From assembly GCA_964567485.1 (NCBI GenBank), contig CAZMMX010000002.1:1-64000 (forward strand): a stretch of 64,000 nucleotides of DNA. The letters run 5' to 3'. The first letter of the stretch is position 1; the number at the start of each line of letters is the position of its first letter. The position numbers and the translations under genes were made by a program. Below, piece by piece: positions 8,029 through 16,591 of this stretch. The DNA comes from UBA1413 sp964567485 (GTDB taxonomy: Bacteria > Bacteroidota > Bacteroidia > Bacteroidales > Prolixibacteraceae). Under the pieces are notes generated by a model. The model was not told where the DNA came from and did not search any database. It saw only the letters and a list, made by a program, of their open reading frames with translations.

Positions 8029-9471
8029 ATGGACAGGGAGAATAAAAAAGAGGTAAACAGGCCGGCGGCGGTGGCCGGAAAGTTTTATCCCGGCACGGAA
8101 ATGAAACTCAGGACAGAGGTGCAGGCGCTGCTGGGCCAGGCCAGGCCTTGCCAACGACAGGAAGAAGCCCCGCAGGCCCTGATCGTGCCCCATGCCGGAT
8201 ATCTCTTCAGCGGCAGTGTCGCCGCCTCGGCTTTCAACCAGATCCCCAAAGGCCACGCTTACGAAAGGGTTTTCCTGCTGGCTCCGAGCCACCGCCTCCA
8301 GTTCCCCGGAGCCTCGGTGTGGTGCGACGGAGACTACGAAACGCCCCTGGGACCCGTCACCACCGACAGGGAGACATGCCACCGGCTGACCCGGGCCACC
8401 CCTCTCATCGCCGCCACCCGGGAACCCCACCTCGAAGAACACAGCCTTGAGGTGCAGCTCCCCTTTCTCCAGGAAATATTGGGCCCCTCGCTCCTCCTGG
8501 TCCCCCTGGTCCTGGGCACCCACCTCCATGATGAGTGCCGCCGCCTGGCAGAAGCCCTGCGGCCCTGGTTCCGCCCCGAAAACCTATTCGTCATCAGCTC
8601 CGACCTGTCGCACTATCCCTGCTATGACGATGCCGTGACCACCGACCGGGCCACCACGGAGGCTATCCTGGCCAACAACCCCAGGAAACTGCTGAAAACC
8701 CTGGAGGATAACCGCCATAAAAAGGTATCCGGACTGGTCACATCGCTCTGCGGATGGACATCGGTGCTCACCCTTCTCCACCTTACGGAAAATGAGGAGG
8801 TCACCGCCTCCTGGGTCGACTACCGCAATTCGGGCGATGAACCCCTTTATGGCGACCATGACAGAGTCGTGGGGTATAGTGCCGTGGCCTTTTTCAGAAA
8901 CACCCCACTGCCTTTTACCCTCACCACCGAAGAAAAAGCCACCCTCCTCGGCATCGCCCGTCAATCCGTCCACGAAATGGTCACCACCGGTCGCCGTTTC
9001 TCGCCAGAGAGGACAAAACCGGAGGAGATCCACCTGGCAGAACCTGCCGGGGCTTTTGTCAGCATTTACATCTCGGGAAAACTGCGGGGTTGCATCGGCA
9101 GCTTCGACACCAGTGATCCCCTGGCCGAAGTGGTGGCGCACGCGGCATCCTCAGCGGCACGCGACGGCCGCTTTACCCCCCCTGAACCGGAAGAACTAAA
9201 CCACATGAGCCTCGAAATTTCCGTACTCACCCCCCTGCGGCGCATCCACTCCCCCGAAGAGTTCATCCCCGGAAAACATGGCATCTATATCAAAAAGGGT
9301 TGGTCAACAGGGACCTTTCTTCCCCAGGTGGGCGCCAAATATGGCTGGACCCGCGAAGAACTCCTGGGCCGCTGCTCCCGCGATAAGGCAGGACTCGGAT
9401 GGGAAGGATGGAAAAATGCGGAACTTTACGTCTACGAAGCCATCATCTTCTCATCCGCAGAGAATGGATAA
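8029..9471 (+). CDS. MEMO1-AMMECR1 fusion (AmmeMemoRadiSam system proteins B and A)
   Basis: 480 residues from the ATG at 8029; the frame is open further upstream but the protein family begins at NRPAAVAGKFYP. Residues about 10-290 are a MEMO1 domain with the putative metal ligands His55 (VPHAGY), His88 (APSHR), a His in SSDLSHY and a Cys in TSLCGWTS. Residues about 305-478 are an AMMECR1 domain with LRGCIGSF and the family C-terminal region. The AmmeMemoRadiSam set normally adds a radical SAM protein; none is adjacent. The cellular reaction is not established, though MEMO1 resembles extradiol dioxygenases in fold. In many bacteria the two domains are separate proteins, so the fusion ties their functions together. 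Confidence 0.88.
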   Translation: MDRENKKEVNRPAAVAGKFYPGTEMKLRTEVQALLGQARPCQRQEEAPQALIVPHAGYLFSGSVAASAFNQIPKGHAYERVFLLAPSHRLQFPGASVWCDGDYETPLGPVTTDRETCHRLTRATPLIAATREPHLEEHSLEVQLPFLQEILGPSLLLVPLVLGTHLHDECRRLAEALRPWFRPENLFVISSDLSHYPCYDDAVTTDRATTEAILANNPRKLLKTLEDNRHKKVSGLVTSLCGWTSVLTLLHLTENEEVTASWVDYRNSGDEPLYGDHDRVVGYSAVAFFRNTPLPFTLTTEEKATLLGIARQSVHEMVTTGRRFSPERTKPEEIHLAEPAGAFVSIYISGKLRGCIGSFDTSDPLAEVVAHAASSAARDGRFTPPEPEELNHMSLEISVLTPLRRIHSPEEFIPGKHGIYIKKGWSTGTFLPQVGAKYGWTREELLGRCSRDKAGLGWEGWKNAELYVYEAIIFSSAENG

Positions 9472-9550
9472 TAACGATGATTGATACTCCTCGTGGCAGA
9501 GCCGGCGAAGAATCCGATTCCGCCAGGGGCTCACCGGAATTCAGACTCCG

Positions 9551-10711
9551 TCAGGCTGGATTTTTGGCCTTTTCGGCAAAGGCGATCAGCCGCCGGGCCA
9601 CCTCTTCGAGGGTTTCATTCTTCTTGGCAAAACAAAACCGCAGATAACTGGTCGTTTTTCGCTTGTGCATGAATGCCGACAAGGGGGTCGCCGCCACTCC
9701 CCCCTCATGGAGGAGCCTCAGGGCAAACGCAGTATCGGGTTCCGAAGAGACCTCCGAAAAGTTGATCAACTGAAAATAGCTGCCTTGGGTGGGCTGCAAT
9801 ATATAAGGGGTTCCCTTGAGCAAACGGTTGAAATAATTCCTCTTACCCTGGTAAAACTCGGTGATCTCCTCACGGGTGAAATCGTTTTCCATGAATTCTG
9901 CCAGCGCCTGCTGAAACGGAAAAGCCACATGAGATAGCTGGTACTCCTGAATCTTTCTGAATTCTGCAGCCATGGCTTCCGGCGCCAGACACCAGGCCAG
10001 TCCCCATCCGTTGATGTGGTACACCGGTCCGGGAGTGGAAATGATGAAACTCCGGCTGGCCAGCCCTTCGAACTGACCGACACTCTGGTGCTTGTCCTGG
10101 TCAAATGAGAGGCATTCATAACTCTCATCACTGATGATGTAAATCCCCGTGCCGGCGACCAGTCGCTGCAACTGCATAAGGTCCTCACTGCTCAGCACCA
10201 TGCCCGTGGGATTGTGCGGGGTGTTGAGGATGATCAGCCGGGTCTTCGTGGTGATCATCTTCCTGACGTCCTCCCACTCCACCCGGAACCCCGGCTCCTT
10301 GAGGGGCACATGCACCGTGGTTCCCCCGTTGAGACGCACCGCCGGACCGTAAGTAACATATGAAGGCTCGAAAATCATCACTTCATCCCCTTCGTTGACC
10401 ACGGCCGTGATGGCCGTCGATATCGCCTGTACAGGCCCCGCACATATCGTCACTTCGGTCTCCGCAGAATAACGCTTTCCATATTCGGCAAAATAACGCG
10501 ACGATACCTGCTCACGCAGCGAAAGACATCCCTCCACCGGAGCATAATTGTGAATCTGATCCTGAATAACCGATTTTGCCAGCTCAGCAAGCCGTGAAGG
10601 AATGGCAAACTCCGTAATCCCCACCGACATGTCTATGGCATTGTTCTCCAGAGCCATGTTCCTCAGGTCCCAGAATGAGCTTCCCTGTATTTCCGGTAAT
10701 TTCGTCTGCAT
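9551..10711 (-). CDS. Class I/II aminotransferase-fold protein lacking the catalytic lysine
   Basis: 386 residues, colinear with methionine/kynurenine-type PLP aminotransferases throughout. The family features NTPHNPTG (Asn167), DESYE (Asp195, Tyr198) and the C-terminal substrate-binding Arg358 (SYLRFCFA) are kept. The Schiff-base site, normally SFGKTYHxTGWK, reads STPGPVYHINGWG: the lysine is Pro229 (codon CCG on the minus strand, bases 10025-10027) and the second lysine is Gly237. The phosphate-binding loop, usually NGATEAL, reads CAGPVQAI. The frame is intact and well conserved elsewhere, so this looks like a repurposed or inactive enzyme rather than a decaying gene. A -7 element lies 51 bases upstream of its ATG. 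The function is unknown. Confidence 0.85.
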   Translation of the reverse strand: MQTKLPEIQGSSFWDLRNMALENNAIDMSVGITEFAIPSRLAELAKSVIQDQIHNYAPVEGCLSLREQVSSRYFAEYGKRYSAETEVTICAGPVQAISTAITAVVNEGDEVMIFEPSYVTYGPAVRLNGGTTVHVPLKEPGFRVEWEDVRKMITTKTRLIILNTPHNPTGMVLSSEDLMQLQRLVAGTGIYIISDESYECLSFDQDKHQSVGQFEGLASRSFIISTPGPVYHINGWGLAWCLAPEAMAAEFRKIQEYQLSHVAFPFQQALAEFMENDFTREEITEFYQGKRNYFNRLLKGTPYILQPTQGSYFQLINFSEVSSEPDTAFALRLLHEGGVAATPLSAFMHKRKTTSYLRFCFAKKNETLEEVARRLIAFAEKAKNPA

Positions 10712-10761
10712 AAAATGTTTAGCCGTTTTTCCCTTTGTTGATTCGGGTCGTTAGCATTCAA

Positions 10762-10769
10762 CAAATGTA
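10762..10769 (-). promoter_or_regulatory. -7 promoter element of the aminotransferase-like gene
   Basis: On the minus strand the bases read TACATTTG, matching TAnnTTTG, 51 bases before the start codon at 10711. It lies in the spacer after recO, suggesting separate transcription from the recO-porZ-rdgB run. Confidence 0.45.
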
Positions 10770-10786
10770 ATCATATTTCCGTTCAT

Positions 10787-11515
10787 TCAACCTCCGAAAA
10801 GCTCTTTTAAAACAGGGAGCGACTTCAGGGGCATCACATTCCCAAAGTGATAATGCAAATACTCTAAAATCTTTTCCAACAGGAGATTACGCTGCTCCCG
10901 CGAGACCGTCAAAGATCCCAGTCCGTTGATATTCAGGCCCATGATCTTCAGCAGTAGCGCGGTGGTCTCCCGGTCCATAAAACCCATATGCAGCGGCTCT
11001 GAAAACACAAATGTTCCTTTCCTCATGTCAAACCAGCGGTTCCCGCCAGCTTCCGATTCCTGGGGAAAAATCCCCAGAAAACCGGTGAGCCTTACCAGAA
11101 ACCAGAGATGAAAATGGGAACTCCCCTGCTCCATCATATCGAAAAAGAGCAGGGCACTCTCCATGAAATCATAAAGTGCCGGATGGGCTTCCTCCTCCTG
11201 GAGGATTTTCCGCAGGATCTCGGCCAGAAAGAGAAGTTGTGCCGACTTGCTGACATCAAAGGGAATGGTGAGATAGGGATGGGAGAGCCTGACTTCCTTG
11301 AGCAGCTGGACCTCCCGGTTCTTATGAACGTATGATTCCGTGTCGAGCAGATACAGGGGCTGTATCACTGCGGCCTTGTTCCGTGCCCCGGCTCCCCGGG
11401 CGCCATGAAGAATGACCGTTTGCCGCCCTGACTTCTCAGTATAAAGGGTCACCACCAGGCTCCTCTCGGCATACCTGACCGTGTGAAGTACTATGGCACG
11501 GGTTTTTAACAACAT
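10787..11515 (-). CDS. recO: DNA repair protein RecO
   Basis: 242 residues from the ATG at 11515, where the protein begins MLLKTRAIVLHTVRYAERS as RecO usually does; an ATG four codons earlier (11527) is also possible. The N-terminal OB fold runs to about residue 80 (LYTEKSGRQTVILHGARG), followed by the helical domain. RecO helps RecR load RecA on SSB-coated single-stranded DNA in recombinational repair. The zinc-finger cysteines of some RecO proteins are absent. It is the last gene of a minus-strand run rdgB-porZ-recO, starting about 60 bases after the porZ stop. Confidence 0.93.
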   Translation of the reverse strand: MLLKTRAIVLHTVRYAERSLVVTLYTEKSGRQTVILHGARGAGARNKAAVIQPLYLLDTESYVHKNREVQLLKEVRLSHPYLTIPFDVSKSAQLLFLAEILRKILQEEEAHPALYDFMESALLFFDMMEQGSSHFHLWFLVRLTGFLGIFPQESEAGGNRWFDMRKGTFVFSEPLHMGFMDRETTALLLKIMGLNINGLGSLTVSREQRNLLLEKILEYLHYHFGNVMPLKSLPVLKELFGG

Positions 11516-11575
11516 CGGCGGAATCATTGACGGTGCGGCATGTTGCCGGCAGATTCCGGCAAACAGAAATTCCGC

Positions 11576-13909
11576 TTAATTGATGAAGAGCAGTTTGGCA
11601 ATATGGGTCTCATTTCCCGTGGCATCGGCACAAAAAACCAGGTATACCCCGGTGGCCACCCGCCTCCCGTTGAGATTACAACCATCCCAGGTCACCCGGC
11701 TCCCCAGCGATTTTCCCCGGAAGACCAGATTCCCCGCAATGTCGGTGATGCGAACATCGGTATCCTTCATCACTCCCGCGATGGTGACATCCCCATGGTA
11801 GGTCTCCCGCACGGGATTGGGATAGACATATACCTCCGCGTAATCATCGCTGCCCGCAGGGGCATCTCCCCTGTAAGAGATCAGTCCCTGATCAGTGCCA
11901 ATGTAAAGCTCTCCGGTGAGGCTGTTCAGGGCCAGACTGGTGATGATGTTCGACAGTAGGGGGGAGTTATCGGTGGTGAAATGAAGGATCTCTTCGGTGC
12001 CCCGTTCCGATACCAGGTAAAGCCCCGAATTGCGGGTTCCCAGCCACTTGCGGTTGGCGCCGTCGACCACGATGGCTGTCACCGTCTCCTTTTCCAGAAG
12101 GGGATGGTAGAGACCGTCCTTCAGCTCCAGGCTCGGCTGGTAAGCATAGGTACTCTCGGCATTCCACACCCTGGAGGGATTGGAAAAAACGGCCACTCCC
12201 TTCGAGGTGCCCACCCAGATCTCGCCGCTGAGGTCCTCAGCAATGGCGTAGACGTCGTTCATCCGGTTGAAGATCTCCTGCTCCCCGTTGTTGAAATAGG
12301 AGGTCACCGGAAGTTGCTTCTTCCGGGAGCCATCCTTGTCGACCACGTAAAGATCACGGCCGCGGGGCAGGACAATCCACTTGTCGTCATTTCCCGCCAC
12401 GATGACCTGGCCTATGGTGTACTGAAAACCCGACACCCCTGTGAGTTCGTGGCTTTCCCACTCACCTCCGGGGGAGAGGCTGTGCAGTCCCTTCGACGAC
12501 TGGGCATTGGTGATCCACAGGTTGTTATTGCGGTCGAAGGCCATACCCCCTATTCGGGTGTAGGGTTCCAGGGGCTGCTCGGGAAGGGCGGTCTGCAGGG
12601 GACTGTTGGAGTTATCGTAGTGCCTGACAAAGCGGTCGTCTTTGAATTCCAGGACTCCCCCACCCCAGCTGGCGGCAAATAGATGGCCGGGATCAAGGGG
12701 ATCGACGACCACCTGCACAATGTCAAAGATGCCGCTCATTTCAGGAAATTCTTTCTTGCTGAAGTACTCCCACTCTCCCTCTTCCAGGCGCTGAAACAGG
12801 GGTGGCCTGAACTGGTTGTTCCAGGGATCGGTGCGGCCCCCCGCCGAAACCCACAGCTGGTGGCCGAAGGTGGTCAGCGAAAATACATTGTTATTCAGCG
12901 GTCCTCCGGGCAGGTACTGCTCGAAAGAGGCCCCATTGGTGCGAATCAGGCTGTTGTCATTATCGGCGATCCAGAGGGCATTGCCGGGTCCCACCACTGC
13001 CGAGGCGGGAGCAATGGGAGAGACCTTCACCGATCCCAGCTGGTACTCCCTGATACGCCCCGACAAGGCCAGGGCCTGATCATACAAAAAGATATCCTCC
13101 CTGCTGGTAGCCGTCACCATATTCCCCGTTACCGTAAGGTCATTGAAATAGGTAACCTCGGGCATCACCCGCTGCCAGGTGTCACCCGTGAATAGCCAGG
13201 CCTCATCGCCATCGTACTGGTCACGGGAGTAGACGGCTATCAGCCGGTTATTATGCATGGCCAGGTGGCTGAATTTCTCCCCGGAATGGGGCACCGTCTC
13301 CATACGGCTCCAGTTCCGGTAATCGAGAAGATTGGGATGGTCGGCGGGAGCCCTGAGGATCCCCTGCTCCGTGGCGGCATAAAGCCACTCGCCGTCGCTC
13401 TCGACATCAAAAACCCTGACCTGAGAACCCTCAGCCCCGATGATGTAACTCCCCCTGATCTCCCCGGCTTTCAGGTCGATCTCCACCACACCGAAACCAC
13501 AGGCCAGATAGGCCCGGTCTCCCCTGAACATCACATTGTAGATGCTCTTGTCGCCGGTCATCAGCTTCCGCTTGATATCTCCCAAATTAAGGATCCTGTT
13601 TTCCATCACCAGGTCGATGTTGCTGTTCCGATAAACCACCAGCAGCATTTCCAGGGTGCTGTTCCAGGCAATCGTTTTGATGCCTACGTCGTTAAGACCG
13701 TCATTGGTGGAAATCTTATGTATACTGTTGCTTTCCTGGTCCACGTAAAAGAGTCCCCCGTCGGTAGCGCAGAAGACCTTGTCGCCACCATCGGCCACCC
13801 TGACCGCCTTCACAAAAGAGAGGTGATCCTGCCATTTGCCGTTGCCCTGCTGCCCCAGCACTCCCCTGACCAGCATGGCCAGAAAACATATCAGTAAAAT
13901 CTTCTTCAT
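11576..13909 (-). CDS. porZ: Type IX secretion system surface protein PorZ
   Basis: 777 residues, almost exactly the length of Porphyromonas gingivalis PorZ. A signal peptide ends near VLG|QQ. Two beta-propellers follow, with repeated two-component-regulator-type blades such as VFCATDGGLFYV, LWIADNDNSL, LWVSAGGRTD, IWVGTSKGVAVF and LYIGTDQGLISY. The last about 85 residues form a T9SS C-terminal domain starting VYPNPVRETYHGDVTI. PorZ belongs to the outer-membrane attachment complex that joins secreted T9SS cargo to anionic lipopolysaccharide. The gene begins 3 bases after rdgB and precedes recO. It shows that the organism exports proteins by T9SS, though no other core Por gene is in the window. 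Confidence 0.88.
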   Translation of the reverse strand: MKKILLICFLAMLVRGVLGQQGNGKWQDHLSFVKAVRVADGGDKVFCATDGGLFYVDQESNSIHKISTNDGLNDVGIKTIAWNSTLEMLLVVYRNSNIDLVMENRILNLGDIKRKLMTGDKSIYNVMFRGDRAYLACGFGVVEIDLKAGEIRGSYIIGAEGSQVRVFDVESDGEWLYAATEQGILRAPADHPNLLDYRNWSRMETVPHSGEKFSHLAMHNNRLIAVYSRDQYDGDEAWLFTGDTWQRVMPEVTYFNDLTVTGNMVTATSREDIFLYDQALALSGRIREYQLGSVKVSPIAPASAVVGPGNALWIADNDNSLIRTNGASFEQYLPGGPLNNNVFSLTTFGHQLWVSAGGRTDPWNNQFRPPLFQRLEEGEWEYFSKKEFPEMSGIFDIVQVVVDPLDPGHLFAASWGGGVLEFKDDRFVRHYDNSNSPLQTALPEQPLEPYTRIGGMAFDRNNNLWITNAQSSKGLHSLSPGGEWESHELTGVSGFQYTIGQVIVAGNDDKWIVLPRGRDLYVVDKDGSRKKQLPVTSYFNNGEQEIFNRMNDVYAIAEDLSGEIWVGTSKGVAVFSNPSRVWNAESTYAYQPSLELKDGLYHPLLEKETVTAIVVDGANRKWLGTRNSGLYLVSERGTEEILHFTTDNSPLLSNIITSLALNSLTGELYIGTDQGLISYRGDAPAGSDDYAEVYVYPNPVRETYHGDVTIAGVMKDTDVRITDIAGNLVFRGKSLGSRVTWDGCNLNGRRVATGVYLVFCADATGNETHIAKLLFIN

Positions 13910-13912
13910 CGC

Positions 13913-14521
13913 TTACCCTTTTTCTTCTGGCGGAAGTTCTGCCTGTTGCAGAAGATAATTCACCATTTTCATAAATGCCCTTCCCCGGTGGCTGATCCTG
14001 TTCTTCTCTTCCGCAGGCATCTCAGCAAAGGAGAGGCTGCTTTCCGCGGAACGGAAGAGGGGATCATAACCAAACCCTGCCGTTCCTCGTGGGGCAGTCA
14101 GGATCTCCCCTTCGGCAACACCCTCAAAAAGAACCTCTCTACCCCCGATAATCAGGGAGATGACAGTTCTAAAACGCGCCCTCCGGTTATTTATTTCCGC
14201 CAGTTTCTCCAAAAGTTTTTGGTTGTTATCCTCATAACTCCTGCCTTCACCGGCATAACGGGCCGAATAGACCCCGGGTTCCCCGCCCAGGGCTTCCACT
14301 TCAAGCCCCGTGTCGTCGGCAAAACAGTCGTATCCGTACTTTTCATGGATAAAGTGGGCCTTCTGGGAGGCGTTATCTTCGAGGGTGCTCCCCTCTTCCG
14401 GAATTTCTTCCGAACAGCCAATGTCGGCGAGCCCCAGCACCGTGAAGCGGCCATCGAGCATCGCGGCTATTTCCGACAGCTTATGGCGGTTATTAGTGGC
14501 AAAGACGAGTTCCATTTTCAT
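13913..14521 (-). CDS. rdgB: RdgB/HAM1-type non-canonical purine NTP pyrophosphatase
   Basis: 202 residues. The N-terminus MELVFATNNRHKLSEI and the motif FADDTGLEVEALGGEPGVYSARYAGE are the signature of the dITP/XTP pyrophosphatase family, as is the ending GYDPLF..FAEMPAEEKNRISHRGRA. The enzyme hydrolyses dITP, ITP and XTP to monophosphates and keeps deaminated purines out of DNA and RNA. The stop codon and the porZ start are 3 bases apart, so the two are probably co-transcribed. Confidence 0.95.
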   Translation of the reverse strand: MKMELVFATNNRHKLSEIAAMLDGRFTVLGLADIGCSEEIPEEGSTLEDNASQKAHFIHEKYGYDCFADDTGLEVEALGGEPGVYSARYAGEGRSYEDNNQKLLEKLAEINNRRARFRTVISLIIGGREVLFEGVAEGEILTAPRGTAGFGYDPLFRSAESSLSFAEMPAEEKNRISHRGRAFMKMVNYLLQQAELPPEEKG

Positions 14522-14673
14522 GTTTCCTGATTAAAAAGATAACAAACCCAGGCATAAGGCCGGCGTCTGCGTAAATAGTCCGGATCGCCGGCATGGGCAT
14601 AAGCCTCTCTTTCATGTGACAGGTGGAGGTAGGCCTTCATGTGAGAGCGGTACACCACCAGCCCGACACATCG

Positions 14674-14985
14674 TTACTCCCGCTCCCCGCAACTGCACTG
14701 TTCCACGCAATCGATCACCTGGTTCAGTAGGTCGTTCTTCAGGAAATAGAGGCTATTCTTACCCTCCCTGACCGAACAGAGCACCCCATTGCTCCTGAGA
14801 ATCCCCAGATGGTGCGACGCTGTGGCTTGCTCGATACCCAGTAACCCGTGAATCTCGGTGACCGTCAATCTCTTTCCGCCCTGTAGCAAATGGAGGATAG
14901 CCACCCGCATGGGATGCGCCATCGACTTCAACACCCCTGCAGCCCGCTCCAGCTGACCGGCATCCGGTAAGTTCACTCCTGTCAT
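14674..14985 (-). CDS. ArsR-family winged-helix regulator with C-terminal cysteine cluster
   Basis: 103 residues. The winged helix begins LKSMAHPMRVAILHLLQGGKR; the recognition helix region is QATASHHLGILRSNGVL and the wing VREGKNSLYFL. The C-terminus CVEQCSCGERE holds three cysteines in a CxxxCxC arrangement, a plausible metal-binding or thiol-sensing site. A -7 promoter element lies 20 bases before the ATG. The NhaA gene is just upstream on the same strand. Its target and inducer cannot be read; metal, redox or pH/sodium stress are possible. Confidence 0.85.
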   Translation of the reverse strand: MTGVNLPDAGQLERAAGVLKSMAHPMRVAILHLLQGGKRLTVTEIHGLLGIEQATASHHLGILRSNGVLCSVREGKNSLYFLKNDLLNQVIDCVEQCSCGERE

Positions 14986-15004
14986 TTATACCTGTGTAAA
15001 AATG

Positions 15005-15012
15005 CAAATATA
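15005..15012 (-). promoter_or_regulatory. -7 promoter element of the ArsR-type regulator gene
   Basis: The minus strand reads TATATTTG, a match to TAnnTTTG, 20 bases before the start at 14985. The surrounding bases 15005-15021 are very AT-rich and could also hold an operator for autoregulation. Confidence 0.5.
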
Positions 15013-15094
15013 TAAATATTTAGGGCAGCGATCAACCCTTACCGCGGGCAGCGATTTCTGATTATGGATGACGCGTCACCGGTTGCAGCAGCGA

Positions 15095-16414
15095 TCACCG
15101 GGAATCTCCCGGGAACATCTTTTTCAGGATGAAGAAGCCGATGAGTCCGGCCACGATAGAGCCGAGGAAGATGCCGGTTTTCGCCTGTCCCAGGAGGGTT
15201 TCACTGGAGAAGGCGAGGGTAGCCACGAAGATGGCCATGGTAAATCCGATACCTCCGAGCAGGGCAACGCCGAAGATATTCTTCCAGGTGATTTGCGGAG
15301 GAAGTTCGGCCCATCCCATTTTAACTCCCATCCAGGCCATCAGGGTGATTCCCAGGGGTTTTCCGATGAGAAGGCCCAGGGCAATGGCCAGGGTGACGGC
15401 GGTAAATCCGCCGCCGCCGCCGCTGAAGGTCACCCCGGCATTGGCCAGGGCAAACACCGGCATGATGATATAGTTGACAGAGAAGTGAAGGTCATGTTCG
15501 AGGCGTTGCAGGGGGCTTTCCAGCCTTTTAATCTGTTTTTTGATCATCTGTACCTTTTCGGTCTGTTGGGCGGTGAGCAAGGCCCCCTTTTCATCGGGGA
15601 GATCTTCGCACTCTAAGTTCCTCATCTTTTTCAGGAACGAACGCATGCCGATCTCCCTGCGCATGGGAGTGACCAGCGCCAGAAGAACCCCGGCAATGGT
15701 GGCGTGCACCCCCGATTCATAGAAGAAATACCAGATGACCAGTCCTACCAGGTGGTATGTTGTAATGGACCTGAAGTTAAGTCTTTCCATGAGGAAGAGA
15801 ACTGCCAGAAGTCCCAGGCCGATCAGCAAAAAGGAGATGTTGATTTCGGAAGTGTAGAAGATGGCGATCACCAGGATAGCCCCCAGGTCGTCGACGATGG
15901 CCAAAGCCACCAGGAAGACCTTCAGCGCCAGGGGGATCCTCTTTCCCAGGAGACTAATGATGCCCAGTGAAAAAGCGATATCGGTGGCCATAGGAACTCC
16001 CCATCCCCGTGAAACCCCTTCGGCACCCGAAAGGGAGACCACTCCCATATAAATGAGGGCAGGAAACAGCATCCCTCCCACAGCCCCCAGGGCAGGCAGG
16101 GCTGCCTTTTTGCCGGAACTCAGCTCCCCGGCCACAAACTCCCGCTTGATCTCCAGGCCTATCATATAGAAAAAGATGGCCATCAATCCATCGTTGATCA
16201 GATGAAGCAGGTGCAACTCCAGTTTGAAACTCCCCACTTCCAGGATGACCGGGGTATGCCAGAGATGATGGTACGAATCACTGAAGGGGGAGTTGGCCCA
16301 TATCAGGGCAATGACCGTGAATATCATCAGCAGGATGCCCCCCAGGGCATCGGACTGAAGAACCTCAATGATCCTGCTGCTTACTTTCTGTGGTTTATAT
16401 ACGCTCTTTTCCAT
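15095..16414 (-). CDS. nhaA: Na+/H+ antiporter NhaA
   Basis: 439 residues with about 11-12 hydrophobic segments. The conserved transport-site segment ALAIVDDLGAILVIAIFYT contains the paired aspartates that bind Na+/H+ in NhaA. TDIAFSLGIISLLGKRIPLALK and MAIFFYMIGLEIKREF are further family signatures. It exchanges internal sodium for external protons and supports alkaline and salt tolerance at the inner membrane. A loop of about 50 charged residues between helices (from about residue 250) is longer than in E. coli NhaA, as is common in this phylum. Confidence 0.95.
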   Translation of the reverse strand: MEKSVYKPQKVSSRIIEVLQSDALGGILLMIFTVIALIWANSPFSDSYHHLWHTPVILEVGSFKLELHLLHLINDGLMAIFFYMIGLEIKREFVAGELSSGKKAALPALGAVGGMLFPALIYMGVVSLSGAEGVSRGWGVPMATDIAFSLGIISLLGKRIPLALKVFLVALAIVDDLGAILVIAIFYTSEINISFLLIGLGLLAVLFLMERLNFRSITTYHLVGLVIWYFFYESGVHATIAGVLLALVTPMRREIGMRSFLKKMRNLECEDLPDEKGALLTAQQTEKVQMIKKQIKRLESPLQRLEHDLHFSVNYIIMPVFALANAGVTFSGGGGGFTAVTLAIALGLLIGKPLGITLMAWMGVKMGWAELPPQITWKNIFGVALLGGIGFTMAIFVATLAFSSETLLGQAKTGIFLGSIVAGLIGFFILKKMFPGDSR

Positions 16415-16591
16415 TGTGCATCATTATTTCCTAATTAACGCCGTACCGCTTTTTTTGTTAATTTGGCTCCATAAATTTACATCAGATCCTGCTGTCACCA
16501 ACCAGGGATCACTGCAGAAATGGGCGCTTGCTGCTTTCAGGAGGTGAATTTCAGCAATTTTTTTAAACCAGGGATAAACAGGAAGAAAAAA

